DNA of 18,639 nt. Source: JBFXEO01 sp050180015. GTDB taxonomy: Bacteria > Bacteroidota > Bacteroidia > Bacteroidales > Tenuifilaceae. The translations under genes were made by a program, and so were the position numbers. Location: contig JBFXEO010000031.1 of the NCBI GenBank assembly GCA_050180015.1, forward strand, positions 1 to 18,639, given 5' to 3'. Shown here piece by piece: positions 7,746 to 16,494 of the stretch. Under the pieces are notes generated by a model. That model made no database searches, had not been told where the DNA came from, and worked only from the letters and a program-made list of their open reading frames with translations. The stretch's first letter is position 1. Each line of letters starts with the position of its first letter.

Positions 7746-8324
7746 CTAGTAGTTCTTACCTTTCTCTTCAAAGTAGGCTTGCGGGTGGTTGCAAACAGGG
7801 CAATTTTTCAGGGCTTTTTTACCCTTGTGTACATACCCACATTTACGGCAAACCCATTCTATTTCCTCCTCACGCTCAAACACCTTTCCGGCTTCAACTT
7901 TTTCTAATAATCTTCTATACCGTTCCTCGTGCTCCGTTTCAACCTTTGCAGTCAGCTTAAACGCTGTGGCAACTTTAGGGAATCCTTCTTCTTCTGCAAT
8001 TTCAGCAAATTGGGGGTAAAGGTCGGCCCACTCCTCATGTTCTCCCGTTGCGGCAGCTGTCAGGTTATCCGCTGTGCTACCAATAGTTCCGGCTGGGTAC
8101 GATGCGGTAATTTCAACCATTCCACCTTCCAGAAACCTAAAGAATTGTTTGGCGTGTTGCTCTTCCTGGCCTGCCGTAATCATAAATATTTCTGCAATTT
8201 GCTCGTAGCCCTCCTCTTTGGCAACCTTGGCAAAAAATGTATAACGATTTTTGGCTTGCGATTCGCCGGCAAAAGCCTTTAACAGGTTTTGTTCCGTTTT
8301 GGTGCCTTTAATGCTCTTTTCCAT
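7746..8324 (-). CDS. rbr: rubrerythrin
   Basis: A 192-residue non-haem diiron peroxidase that reduces hydrogen peroxide in the cytoplasm of anaerobes and microaerophiles. The N-terminal ferritin-like four-helix domain carries the expected Glu and ExxH ligands (FAGESQAKNRY, then TAGQEEQHAKQF, then LTAKVETEHEERY). The C-terminal rubredoxin-like domain has four iron-binding cysteines, Cys159, Cys162, Cys175 and Cys178, in CRKCGY and CPVCNHP. Length and order are typical of classical rubrerythrin rather than the reverse or erythrin types. It is a single-gene unit, convergent with the chemoreceptor and divergent from oligopeptidase B, with its own candidate promoter. Electron donors (rubredoxin, an NADH-linked reductase) are not encoded nearby. 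Confidence 0.97.
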   Translation of the reverse strand: MEKSIKGTKTEQNLLKAFAGESQAKNRYTFFAKVAKEEGYEQIAEIFMITAGQEEQHAKQFFRFLEGGMVEITASYPAGTIGSTADNLTAAATGEHEEWADLYPQFAEIAEEEGFPKVATAFKLTAKVETEHEERYRRLLEKVEAGKVFEREEEIEWVCRKCGYVHKGKKALKNCPVCNHPQAYFEEKGKNY

Positions 8325-8364
8325 GATTTAAAAATTTTGATTATGTTCACTCCATTTTTCATCC

Positions 8365-8372
8365 CAAATCTA
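8365..8372 (-). promoter_or_regulatory. candidate -10-like box of rubrerythrin
   Basis: On the minus strand this reads TAGATTTG, an exact TAnnTTTG match, about 40 nt before the rubrerythrin ATG, implying a leader of about 35 nt. I do not see a good TTG box at the expected upstream spacing. No obvious operator palindrome for a peroxide regulator was found around it. Confidence 0.45.
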
Positions 8373-8477
8373 TATAAATATTGATTTCGGGCTACCATAT
8401 ATGTTGAAGTTTTTTTATCTGCAACAGCCAGTAAACATTGCTTTTTTAGCTGTATTTTAATAAAATTTCAGATCAAT

Positions 8478-8509
8478 ATTGTGTAAATCATCCATAAACC
8501 ATAATTTTG
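8478..8509 (+). promoter_or_regulatory. candidate promoter of oligopeptidase B gene
   Basis: TTG (8479-8481), 20 nt, then TAATTTTG (8502-8509), matching both boxes and the spacing of Bacteroidota vegetative promoters. Transcription would start about 30 nt before the ATG at 8547. Confidence 0.5.
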
Positions 8510-8546
8510 ATTGAATTTTTATAGATTGTAATTTTTTGAATTCGAT

Positions 8547-10661
8547 ATGATTAAAAACCTACTGAGGTCTCTGCTTGCAGCTACCTTTTTGTCACACCTT
8601 GCAGCGTGTAGTTTTATACCTAAGCCCCCGGTAGCGGAAAGATTACCCCACCCAATGGTAATGCTTGGCGATACGCGCGTTGACCCGTACTTCTGGCTTT
8701 GCCTGCGCGATTCCCAAAAAGTTCTCGATTACCTTATTGCCGAAAACAGCTACACCGAGGCAATGATGGAATCAACAATTCCTCTGCAGGAAAAGCTGTA
8801 TAACGAGATGAAATCGAGGCAGAAAGAGGATGATGTTACGGTTTCCGTTTTCCTGAATGGTTACTACTACTATATTCGTTATGAGGAGGGGAAAGAATAC
8901 CCCATAAATTGCCGTAAAAAGGGAAGCCTGGAAGCCCCGGAAGAAGTAGTGCTCGATGAAAACGAGGTTGCAGCGGGTCATCGGTTTTGCCAGGTGGCCA
9001 GCTTGGATTTTTCACCCAACAACCAGATTCTTGCCTACGGGGTTGACACTATTGGCCGAAGGCTGTTCACCATTTACTTTAAGGATTTAAGTACCGGGAA
9101 ACTTATTAATACTAAAATTGCCAATACCACCGGGGCAATTGCCTGGGCAAACGACAATAAAACGGTTTTTTACTCAGAAAAGAATAAAGCCTTACGGCCC
9201 TATAAGATTTACCGCCATAGTATATCACATCCTACACCAGCTGACGATGTCCTGGTTTACCATGAAGCGGATGAAGCGTTTGACACCCATGTTTATACCA
9301 CTAAATCCAGGGAATATATAATTATAATGACATCGAGCAGTACATCGTCTGAGTATAGGTTCCTTAGCGCGGATAACCCTACGGGCAATTTTACCATGAT
9401 TCAACCCCGCCAGAAGGGAATAGAGTATAGCATAGATCATTGTGGTTCTAATTTCTACATACTTACAAATTGGAATGCCCCTAATTTTAGGTTGATGGAA
9501 GCCCCAATTCAAAGCCCATCGATGGAGAACTGGAAGGAGATTATTCCTCACCGCGGTGATGTGCTGCTGATGGACATGGATGTTTTCCGTAATTTTCTTG
9601 TCGTTACCGAACGCAAAGACGCATTGATCCAGGTAAAAGTTATTCGATGGACAGATAAGAGTGAGTTCAATATTGATTTTGGCGAAGAGGTTTACACCGC
9701 GTTACCATCGGTGAACCCAGAATTCAATACTCCGTTATTTATATACTATTACACCTCGCTAACAACACCTGGCACCACCTACGAATATAACATGCAAACA
9801 CAGGTAAAGCGGCTGCTGAAGCAGAACGAGGTGCTGGGCAACTATAACCCGTCCGATTACGAAACCAAGCGTTTGTGGGCAAGGGCCAACGACGGTGTTA
9901 GAATTCCAATTTCCATTGTACATAAAAAGGGAATCAGGCTGAACGGGGAAAATCCCCTGCTTATTTATGCCTATGGTGCTTACGGATATTCCGAGAATCC
10001 AACGTTCGATCCGAATTTACTGAGCCTCTTGGATAGAGGTTTTGTGTATGCTATAGTGCATGTTCGCGGTGGCGAGGAAATGGGACGGGGCTGGTACGAT
10101 GATGGTAAAATGCTCAAAAAAAAGAATACGTTTACCGATTTTATTAGCGGTACAGAGTATTTAATTGAGCAGAAATACACTTCGCCGGATAAAATTATAG
10201 CTCAGGGAGGCAGCGCTGGCGGCTTACTCATGGGAGTTATTGCAAATATGCGCCCCGACCTTTACCGTGGAATTGTTGCCGAAATGCCCTTCGTGGATGT
10301 ATTAACCAGTATGTCCGACGCCAGTTTGCCTTTAACTGCCGGGGAGTACGATGAATGGGGCAACCCGAACGATTCCATCTACTACTACTATATGAAATCG
10401 TACTCGCCCTACGACCAGGTAAAAAAACAGAATTACCCCAATATGCTGGTTACTGCTGGCTATAACGACTCGCAGGTGCAGTATTTTGAACCGGCAAAAT
10501 GGGTGGCCAAGCTAAGGGCTACAAAAACGGACGGTAACCTATTGCTATTTAAGGTTGATATGGACTCGGGGCACGGTGGAGCATCCGGACGATTCAAATC
10601 AATTAAGGATCAGGCCTTTATTTATGCCTTTATGCTTCGTATAGCGGGAATCAATAATTAG
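8547..10661 (+). CDS. ptrB: oligopeptidase B-like S9A serine peptidase, predicted lipoprotein
   Basis: A 704-residue prolyl-oligopeptidase-family enzyme. The N-terminus is a lipoprotein signal with a short basic start, a hydrophobic stretch and the lipobox LAAC (Cys21). The region to about residue 430 is the beta-propeller gate. The C-terminal alpha/beta-hydrolase has Ser556 in GQGGSAGG, Asp641 in AGYNDSQVQYFEPAKW and His676 in DSGHGG, forming the triad. The motif TAGEYDEWGNPNDS is characteristic of oligopeptidase B, where the acidic residues select Arg/Lys at the cleavage site, so hydrolysis of short peptides after basic residues is expected. Classical oligopeptidase B is cytosolic; here the lipobox predicts export and anchoring, probably facing the periplasm since no acidic export signal follows the cysteine. 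It has its own promoter and ends 19 nt from the convergent sulfotransferase gene with no hairpin between. Confidence 0.93.
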   Translation: MIKNLLRSLLAATFLSHLAACSFIPKPPVAERLPHPMVMLGDTRVDPYFWLCLRDSQKVLDYLIAENSYTEAMMESTIPLQEKLYNEMKSRQKEDDVTVSVFLNGYYYYIRYEEGKEYPINCRKKGSLEAPEEVVLDENEVAAGHRFCQVASLDFSPNNQILAYGVDTIGRRLFTIYFKDLSTGKLINTKIANTTGAIAWANDNKTVFYSEKNKALRPYKIYRHSISHPTPADDVLVYHEADEAFDTHVYTTKSREYIIIMTSSSTSSEYRFLSADNPTGNFTMIQPRQKGIEYSIDHCGSNFYILTNWNAPNFRLMEAPIQSPSMENWKEIIPHRGDVLLMDMDVFRNFLVVTERKDALIQVKVIRWTDKSEFNIDFGEEVYTALPSVNPEFNTPLFIYYYTSLTTPGTTYEYNMQTQVKRLLKQNEVLGNYNPSDYETKRLWARANDGVRIPISIVHKKGIRLNGENPLLIYAYGAYGYSENPTFDPNLLSLLDRGFVYAIVHVRGGEEMGRGWYDDGKMLKKKNTFTDFISGTEYLIEQKYTSPDKIIAQGGSAGGLLMGVIANMRPDLYRGIVAEMPFVDVLTSMSDASLPLTAGEYDEWGNPNDSIYYYYMKSYSPYDQVKKQNYPNMLVTAGYNDSQVQYFEPAKWVAKLRATKTDGNLLLFKVDMDSGHGGASGRFKSIKDQAFIYAFMLRIAGINN

Positions 10662-10680
10662 AGGCGGTTCAATTGCATAC

Positions 10681-11394
10681 CTAAAAGCTGTAGCCAAAGT
10701 ATTCTATTTCTCTTTTAAATAAATTTGCAACCAAGGCTTGGGTTTTATCGTTGTAATAATCGGAATAATGCAGCTTATGGTTTCTTGTTTTGCTCTTTAA
10801 TCTAGGCAGCTGTTCCGGTTTAATTTCCAGCTTACCGCAAACGTAATTAAAACCAGCCTGAAGGTTTTCATACTTAATATAGTAATCGCAAATAGCACGC
10901 CCCTCGGTATCAAAGTAAAATCGGGTGTTTGTCCACTCCGGTTCAAATTTATTCAGAAAATTTTTAAAACTTTTTAGCCTCGCAAGTTGAACCATAAAAT
11001 TTATCAACCGTTTGTAAAGCCCTAAATTAAATGGGCTGCTCTTTATCTTTCGTAGGCTTCTTTTTACTTTAAATTTAACGAAAGACTTTTCCCAGCAAAA
11101 TCTTGAAACCACCTGATCCCATGGGTTCCGGACAACGGTAAATTTAAAGTACGAGTTCCATACCTCCAGGTCGATTTTATTTTTTATCTCGGCGGGGGAT
11201 ATATGGTTGTAAAAGCCATCATCATTTTGCGACTGGTGCGTGTAGCGATCATCATCAAATGCTAAAGAATACCTGGTGATCGGCGTTAAAATATCCTCCT
11301 GCCTACAATACTTTGCCAACGCCACCTCAATGCTTGTCCCGGCGGCCTTAGTTGGTTTGATGAAAATGAATTTGTGCGTATGAGAGATTATCAC
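10681..11394 (-). CDS. small sulfotransferase-family protein
   Basis: 237 residues of the carbohydrate-type (sulfotransferase family 2-like) fold, which transfers sulfate from PAPS to a sugar or other hydroxyl or amine. The 5'-phosphosulfate loop is KPTKAAGTSIE (residues 13-23). The 3'-phosphate motif is FTVVRNPWDQVVSRF with Arg89, preceded by a conserved-type NHIS (His64). No signal peptide or membrane segment is seen, so it appears cytoplasmic. The start is 26 nt after the tex stop and both lie on the minus strand, so they are probably co-transcribed, though no functional link is known. No PAPS-synthesis, glycosyltransferase or capsule genes are in the window, so the acceptor cannot be inferred. 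Its coding sequence looks more A+T-rich than tex, which would fit later acquisition but is only a visual impression. Confidence 0.85.
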   Translation of the reverse strand: MIISHTHKFIFIKPTKAAGTSIEVALAKYCRQEDILTPITRYSLAFDDDRYTHQSQNDDGFYNHISPAEIKNKIDLEVWNSYFKFTVVRNPWDQVVSRFCWEKSFVKFKVKRSLRKIKSSPFNLGLYKRLINFMVQLARLKSFKNFLNKFEPEWTNTRFYFDTEGRAICDYYIKYENLQAGFNYVCGKLEIKPEQLPRLKSKTRNHKLHYSDYYNDKTQALVANLFKREIEYFGYSF

Positions 11395-11420
11395 TGGTTA
11401 TAGTTAATGTATGAGAAACA

Positions 11421-13565
11421 TTATTGCTCCACATCCTTCAGCGTCAGCTGAATCCTTTTGCGTGGAATATCCACTTCCAGTACCTTAACTTTAACGTGCT
11501 GGTGCAATTTTACGATCTCCAGTGGATTGGAAACAAATCGGTTTGCCAGTTGCGAGATGTGTACCAATCCATCCTGTTTAACTCCAATGTCAACAAAAAC
11601 GCCAAAGTTGGTGATATTGGTAACTATTCCGGGGAGAACCATTCCGGGAGTTAAGTCATTAATTTTATAGATGCCCTCGGCAAAATCAAATACCTTGATT
11701 ACCTTACGCGGGTCGCGCCCGGGCTTGGCCAACTCCTGCATGATGTCGTTCAGCGTTGGCAACCCTATTTTGTCGTCCACGTAGCGTTCCAGCTTAATTT
11801 TGGAACGTTGCTGCTCATTGCTTGTTAAATTGTCCACGCTACATCCTAAGTCCTTGGCCATTTGCTCCACAATATGGTAGCTTTCGGGGTGAACCGCGCT
11901 ATTATCGAGCGGATTCTTTGCATCGGTAATTCGGAGGAAGCCTGCGCACTGCTCAAAAGCTTTATCGCCTAAGCGGGCAACTTTTTTCAATTCTGCCCTG
12001 CTCTGGAAAGGGCCATTCTGCTTACGGTAATCTACAATATTCTTAGCCAATTGCGGCCCCAAGCCCGAGACGTAGGTTAGCAGGTGCTTGCTGGCAGTAT
12101 TTAAGCTAACGCCAACGTGGTTTACACAGCTTTCTACAACCTGATCCAACCCATTTTTAAGTTTCCCCTGATCGACATCGTGCTGGTACTGCCCAACCCC
12201 AATTGATTTTGGATCAATCTTAACCAGTTCAGCCAACGGGTCCATCAACCTGCGTCCAATGGAAACGGCTCCACGTACGGTAACATCGTACTCGGGAAAT
12301 TCCTCGCGGGCAACCGGGGATGCGGAGTAAACCGAAGCTCCATCCTCACTCACCACAAAAACCTTAACATCGCGGTTAAAGCGAATGTGCTTGACGAGCG
12401 ATTCGGTTTCGCGACTGGCTGTTCCGTTGCCAATGGCTATCGCATCAATTTTAAAAGTATCAACTAAGTTCGAAATCTTTGACATGGCTTTGCCCTGTTC
12501 ATTCTGAGGCTGATGGGGATAAATGGTTTCGTTATGTAGGAGGTTGCCCTGCGGGTCAAGGCAAACCACCTTGCAACCCGTGCGGTAGCCGGGATCAATG
12601 GCTAAAACGCTTTTTTGCCCCAGTGGTGGAGAAAGCAGCAGCTGCCGTAGATTCTCGGCAAAAACCCGAATTGCCTCTTCGTCGGCTTTTTCCTTCAATC
12701 CCGCCGTAAACTCATTCTCAATTGACGGTTCGACTAACCGTTTGTAGGAATCGGATATTGCCAGGCGCATTTGCCCCGCAGCCTCGCCATTCGACTTCAC
12801 ATAATTTTTTTCCAGCTCTTCTACTACCGGCTCCGATTCCGGGACTATAGAAACCCGGAGGAATCCTTCCTCCTGTCCACGCCTCATGGCAAGAAAACGG
12901 TGCGAGGCGCATCTACGAACATCCTCCTCAAATGTAAAGTAATCGGAATACTTAACGCCATCGGCCTCCTTTCCTTTTACAGCTTTGGAACGGATTACCG
13001 CGCTACGTTTAAAATGCCTACGGACAATGTTTCGAGTTTTCTCATCCTCGCTAACCCATTCGGCAATTATGTCACGCGCACCCTGTAGTGCCTCGTCAAT
13101 ATCATTTACCTGTTCATTGGTAAAACCTTCGGCTTTAGCCAGAATATTGCGTTCCTGCTGTTTCATTATAAGCAATGCAAGGGGTTCCAGCCCTTTTTCC
13201 TTTGCAATGGTTGCACGGGTACGGCGTTTGGGTTTGTACGGAAGATAGATATCCTCCAGCTCGGTAGAATCGTAGCAATTTATTATTCTTACCTTTAGCT
13301 CCGCTGTAAGTTTTCCTTGCTCATCTATTGTTGCCATTATTGTTTCCTTACGTTTATCCAGCTCAACGTATTTTACCGATAAATCACGGATGGAGGTGAT
13401 TAAAACCTCATCCAGATTGTTTGTCATCTCCTTTCTGTATCGGCTAATAAAAGGGATTGTTGCACCCTCGTGGAGCAATTTTATGGTATTGGAAACTTGG
13501 CGCGATGCCAAATTCAATTCCTTCGAAATTAGGTCAACGTGTTTAGCGGTATTTATCAAATCCAT
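11421..13565 (-). CDS. tex: Tex-family RNA-binding transcription accessory protein
   Basis: A 714-residue, full-length Tex protein, the bacterial relative of eukaryotic Spt6 that binds nucleic acid and associates with the transcription machinery. Domains in order: a helical Tex N-terminal region (TIPFISRYRKEMTNNLDEV near residue 40), a YqgF/RuvC-like fold opening with LAIDPGYRTG (Asp324), a helix-hairpin-helix region (about 492-560; GLGPQLAKNIVDYR), and a C-terminal S1 RNA-binding domain (about 636-709; GIVTNITNFGVFVDIGVKQD). The start ATG is the natural one, with the family-like beginning a few residues in. It is the first gene of a two-gene minus-strand unit with the sulfotransferase and is divergent from the FKBP gene. 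No clear promoter box was identified for it. Confidence 0.97.
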   Translation of the reverse strand: MDLINTAKHVDLISKELNLASRQVSNTIKLLHEGATIPFISRYRKEMTNNLDEVLITSIRDLSVKYVELDKRKETIMATIDEQGKLTAELKVRIINCYDSTELEDIYLPYKPKRRTRATIAKEKGLEPLALLIMKQQERNILAKAEGFTNEQVNDIDEALQGARDIIAEWVSEDEKTRNIVRRHFKRSAVIRSKAVKGKEADGVKYSDYFTFEEDVRRCASHRFLAMRRGQEEGFLRVSIVPESEPVVEELEKNYVKSNGEAAGQMRLAISDSYKRLVEPSIENEFTAGLKEKADEEAIRVFAENLRQLLLSPPLGQKSVLAIDPGYRTGCKVVCLDPQGNLLHNETIYPHQPQNEQGKAMSKISNLVDTFKIDAIAIGNGTASRETESLVKHIRFNRDVKVFVVSEDGASVYSASPVAREEFPEYDVTVRGAVSIGRRLMDPLAELVKIDPKSIGVGQYQHDVDQGKLKNGLDQVVESCVNHVGVSLNTASKHLLTYVSGLGPQLAKNIVDYRKQNGPFQSRAELKKVARLGDKAFEQCAGFLRITDAKNPLDNSAVHPESYHIVEQMAKDLGCSVDNLTSNEQQRSKIKLERYVDDKIGLPTLNDIMQELAKPGRDPRKVIKVFDFAEGIYKINDLTPGMVLPGIVTNITNFGVFVDIGVKQDGLVHISQLANRFVSNPLEIVKLHQHVKVKVLEVDIPRKRIQLTLKDVEQ

Positions 13566-13730
13566 GGTAAAACGTAATTATCGCACAAAAAAACAAAAAT
13601 TAATTGGGTTGACATAAAGTTTCGGGTTTATTCCAAATATTCAGCGTATTTCTCCACTGTTCTTGAAATTTTTAGCTTCATTGGTAAAGCAAGAAATCTA
13701 AATGGCTTCAAAAAAATATTTACCATAAAA

Positions 13731-13760
13731 TTTGTTAATCAATTCTATTCAGTATCTTCG
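13731..13760 (+). promoter_or_regulatory. promoter of the FKBP lipoprotein gene
   Basis: TTTG (13731-13734), 18 nt, then TATCTTCG followed by CA (13753-13762). This is one base from the Bacteroidota consensus TAnnTTTG with ideal spacing. The predicted start lies about 40 nt before the ATG at 13806. The rest of the 240-nt divergent gap to tex is A+T-rich with no other recognisable element. Confidence 0.6.
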
Positions 13761-13805
13761 CAGGGTTAATTTAGAAAAAGGTAATCATTTAATGCACATA
13801 AGACT

Positions 13806-14528
13806 ATGAAGTTTACAAGTTTATTAATGGCCGTTTCGTTTGTGGCGGTATTGGCATCGTGCCAAAAATCCAACCAGAATGTTGGAAAAGTTATGTTAAA
13901 AACTGATAGTGATAGCCTTAGCTATGCCCTGGGTGTTAACATTGCGCAAAGCTTAAAGAATGGTAAATTAGACGAAATTAACTATAAGGCATTGGCAAGG
14001 GCCGTTCAGGATATTTACAAGAATGACTCTTCGAACATTAGAATGACTGATGAGGAGGCCATAAAGTTCATTCAGGGGTTCTTCAGCAAAAGGGAGAAAG
14101 CAATTGCCGCTGAAAACCTTGAGAAGAGCAACAAGTTTCTGGAAGAGAATAAAACCAAGGAAGGGGTAATAGTTGATTCTACTGGTTTGCAGTATAAGGT
14201 TATTACTGAGGGAACAGGCACCCTGCCAACCGCAGAGGACGTTGTTAAGGTACACTATAAGGGTACATTGATTGACGGAACCCAGTTCGATTCATCATAC
14301 GATAGAGGGGAACCCGCCCAATTCAAGTTAAATCAGGTAATTAAAGGATGGACTATTGGCCTTCAGAAAATGAAAGTTGGCTCAAAGTACATACTTTACA
14401 TTCCGTCCGATTTGGCTTACGGTGTAAATGTTCGTCCGAATGGCCCTATTGGCCCAAACCAAGCCTTGATTTTTGAGGTGGAGTTGCTGGAAATTGTAAA
14501 GGATACAGCAAAACCAGTAAACAAATAA
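13806..14528 (+). CDS. FKBP-type peptidyl-prolyl isomerase lipoprotein
   Basis: 240 residues. It has a lipoprotein signal with lipobox LASC (Cys19), so the mature protein should be anchored in the envelope. Residues of about 33-115 form the helical FKBP N-terminal domain seen in Mip/FkpA-type enzymes (LSYALGVNIAQSL, then a long charged helix), which mediates dimerisation and chaperone activity. Residues of about 128-233 are the FKBP catalytic domain: VKVHYKGTLIDGTQFDSSYDRG, then QVIKGWTIGLQKMKVGSK, then IPSDLAYG, ending in LIFEVELLEI. The active-site aromatic and Asp positions of this family appear present. It catalyses cis-trans isomerisation of Xaa-Pro bonds during envelope protein folding. 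It has its own promoter and a downstream terminator, so it is a single-gene unit. Similar Bacteroidota genomes often carry several paralogues, so a specific symbol is not assigned. Confidence 0.95.
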   Translation: MKFTSLLMAVSFVAVLASCQKSNQNVGKVMLKTDSDSLSYALGVNIAQSLKNGKLDEINYKALARAVQDIYKNDSSNIRMTDEEAIKFIQGFFSKREKAIAAENLEKSNKFLEENKTKEGVIVDSTGLQYKVITEGTGTLPTAEDVVKVHYKGTLIDGTQFDSSYDRGEPAQFKLNQVIKGWTIGLQKMKVGSKYILYIPSDLAYGVNVRPNGPIGPNQALIFEVELLEIVKDTAKPVNK

Positions 14529-14552
14529 TTTTTTAAACCTCGCAGCTTACGG

Positions 14553-14582
14553 GCCGGGTGTGTTTACATCCGGCTTTATTTT
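14553..14582 (+). terminator. Rho-independent terminator after the FKBP gene
   Basis: A 9-bp stem with one G-T pair (14553-14561 with 14566-14574, GCCGGGTGT against ACATCCGGC), a 4-nt loop, and the T-rich tail TTTATTTT (14575-14582). It lies 24 nt after the FKBP stop and 21 nt before the next start codon. Confidence 0.75.
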
Positions 14583-14603
14583 CTAAATAAATTTTGGTTA
14601 ACC

Positions 14604-14966
14604 ATGAGCTTAGCGTTAAACGGAAAACTTTTATCGAAACTTGCCCAGCAAACGGGACAAGGTAAAAATGGCACGTGGGTAAAACAGGAGTTTATCATTG
14701 AAACCCAGGAGCAATACCCTAAAAAAGTATGCATTTCGGCCTGGGGCGATAAAGTTAAGGAATTTGATGGTATAGCCGTTGGCGATACGTTGATGATCTC
14801 GGTAAATATTGAGTCGAGAGAGTTCAATGGGCGGTGGTACACCGATGTGCGTGTATGGCGGGTAGAACGTTTGCAGGCGAACAATAACGTGGCACCCGAT
14901 TTGCCCCCGTTCCCAGACGATTACCAACTTCCTTCATCGGACACTGCTGATGATTTACCATTTTAG
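14604..14966 (+). CDS. DUF3127 domain protein, SSB-like OB fold
   Basis: A 120-residue protein of a family I know as DUF3127, nearly confined to Bacteroidota. Recognisable parts are the opening NGKLLSKLAQQTGQGKNGTW, the strand KQEFIIETQEQYPKKVCISAWGD, and SREFNGRWYTDVRVWRVE. The predicted five-stranded OB-like barrel occupies residues of about 4-90. A proline-rich, acidic linker then ends in DDLPF, very like the C-terminal tip by which single-stranded-DNA-binding proteins recruit partner enzymes. A role in DNA or RNA binding is therefore plausible, but no function is established that I know of. It is 75 nt downstream of FKBP with a terminator between, so it should have its own promoter; none is clear in the 21 nt left, so partial read-through from FKBP is possible. 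Confidence 0.85.
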   Translation: MSLALNGKLLSKLAQQTGQGKNGTWVKQEFIIETQEQYPKKVCISAWGDKVKEFDGIAVGDTLMISVNIESREFNGRWYTDVRVWRVERLQANNNVAPDLPPFPDDYQLPSSDTADDLPF

Positions 14967-15130
14967 AGCAGCAATTCAATACGGAATTCTGTCATAACGT
15001 TGCCTATTAATCCTGACCGTATTTGCCGGAGGCGGCCTAGGTGTACATGAAATCTTCATTTGGTCGAAGAAGAAGTTCACCAGAACCTAACGGTAAAATG
15101 GTATTGATTCTCTATTTAAATTCTCTTTGC

Positions 15131-15138
15131 TAACTTTG
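15131..15138 (+). promoter_or_regulatory. candidate -10-like box of the MscS-family gene
   Basis: TAACTTTG matches TAnnTTTG exactly and lies 33 nt before the ATG at 15172. The nearest upstream TTG (15104-15106) is 24 nt away, longer than usual. Confidence 0.45.
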
Positions 15139-15171
15139 TAAATTATTAACCAAGTTAATTTATCTGAGCGT

Positions 15172-16467
15172 ATGCAACTGCCCGTTGACGTAATAAAAGA
15201 GCAAATAGCAGAAAAGTATAAGTTTCTCGAGGACCTTGAGGCATGGTTGCTTAGCCAGGGCGTAAACGAAACTTTTGCGCAGCTCTTTAAAGTTACCATA
15301 TCGGTACTAATAATAATTATCCTGGCCCTGATTGCCGATTACATTGCAAAGCGAATTTTTTTGACCTCGATGTCGAAGGTTGCAAAGCGCACCAAAACAG
15401 AGCTGGACGATATACTGGTTTCGAAAAAGTTTTTCCACAGATTGGCTCACTTTGCCCCAGCCATTGTGGTTTACCTAACAATTGGCGTTGCACTTTACGA
15501 TTATTCGCCCAGAATAACGCTGGTAATACAGGCCTTGGTAAAAATATACATGGTATTCATCACAATACTAGCTATAAACTCGTTTCTTGACACCATAAAC
15601 GAGGTGTACCAAAAATTACCCTACGCCAAAAGTCGTCCAATTAAAGGGTACTTACAGGTAATCCGGATTATAATTTACTTTTTGGGCAGTATTGTAATTA
15701 TAGGCATCCTTATCAATAAAAACCCGGGATCGATACTGCTGGGATTAGGCGCATCAACAGCCATTCTGATGCTTGTTTTTAAAGATACAATCACCGGACT
15801 TGTGGCATCCATTCAGCTTTCCGCTAACGATATGCTAAAAATTGGCGATTGGATTGAGTTGCCCAACCGAAATCTTGACGGAACGGTAATTGATATAAGC
15901 CTGACAACCGTTAAAGTACAGAATTTCGATAATACAATAACCACGGTACCCCCATCAGCGCTGATTGGCGAGAGCTATAAGAATTGGCGGGCTATGGAGG
16001 AATCCGATGGGCGAAGGATTAAACGTTCTATTTTTATTGATGTAAAAACGGTCAAGTTCTGCTTGCCCGACATGCTTCAACGCGTAAAAAATATTGATAT
16101 TCTGCGGGACTACGTGGAGCAGACCGCGATACCCTCAGCGCTGGATACAACCGACCAGCTGGCTATGCTACAGGCGGGGATGCCCACAAATTTGAACCTT
16201 TTCAGGCGGTATGTAGAGATGTACCTGCGTTCGCATCCAATGATCAACCAAAACACTACCCTGATCGTTCGGTTGACGCAGTCACTTGAGTACGGAATTC
16301 CCTTGGAGATATACTGTTTCACTGTTGATAAGCGTTTTGAGCAGTTTGAGAGGATACAGTCCGATATACTCGACCATATTATGGCCGTGCTGCCAATATT
16401 TGATCTTAAGGTTTTCCAGCGGATGTCCAGCGATGACATAAGGGCAATAGCCAGAGGTGGCCAGTAG
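15172..16467 (+). CDS. ybdG: MscS-family mechanosensitive channel, YbdG type
   Basis: 431 residues. Five hydrophobic segments are visible, at about 40-62, 88-108, 117-138, 160-180 and 182-204. The last is the pore-lining helix leading into the MscS core (KDTITGLVASIQLSANDML, then IGDWIEL). The cytoplasmic vestibule follows, with NWRAMEESDGRRIKRSIFID and the late LNLFRRYVEMYLRSHP and GIPLEIYCFT motifs. These, and the total length, match the YbdG miniconductance subfamily rather than the about 286-residue MscS. It should gate under membrane tension to release solutes on osmotic downshock. It is a monocistronic unit with its own candidate promoter and terminator. The 205-nt gap upstream shows no other gene. 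Confidence 0.92.
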   Translation: MQLPVDVIKEQIAEKYKFLEDLEAWLLSQGVNETFAQLFKVTISVLIIIILALIADYIAKRIFLTSMSKVAKRTKTELDDILVSKKFFHRLAHFAPAIVVYLTIGVALYDYSPRITLVIQALVKIYMVFITILAINSFLDTINEVYQKLPYAKSRPIKGYLQVIRIIIYFLGSIVIIGILINKNPGSILLGLGASTAILMLVFKDTITGLVASIQLSANDMLKIGDWIELPNRNLDGTVIDISLTTVKVQNFDNTITTVPPSALIGESYKNWRAMEESDGRRIKRSIFIDVKTVKFCLPDMLQRVKNIDILRDYVEQTAIPSALDTTDQLAMLQAGMPTNLNLFRRYVEMYLRSHPMINQNTTLIVRLTQSLEYGIPLEIYCFTVDKRFEQFERIQSDILDHIMAVLPIFDLKVFQRMSSDDIRAIARGGQ

Positions 16468-16494
16468 TAATTTGCAGCCCCGGCAAATTCACAA

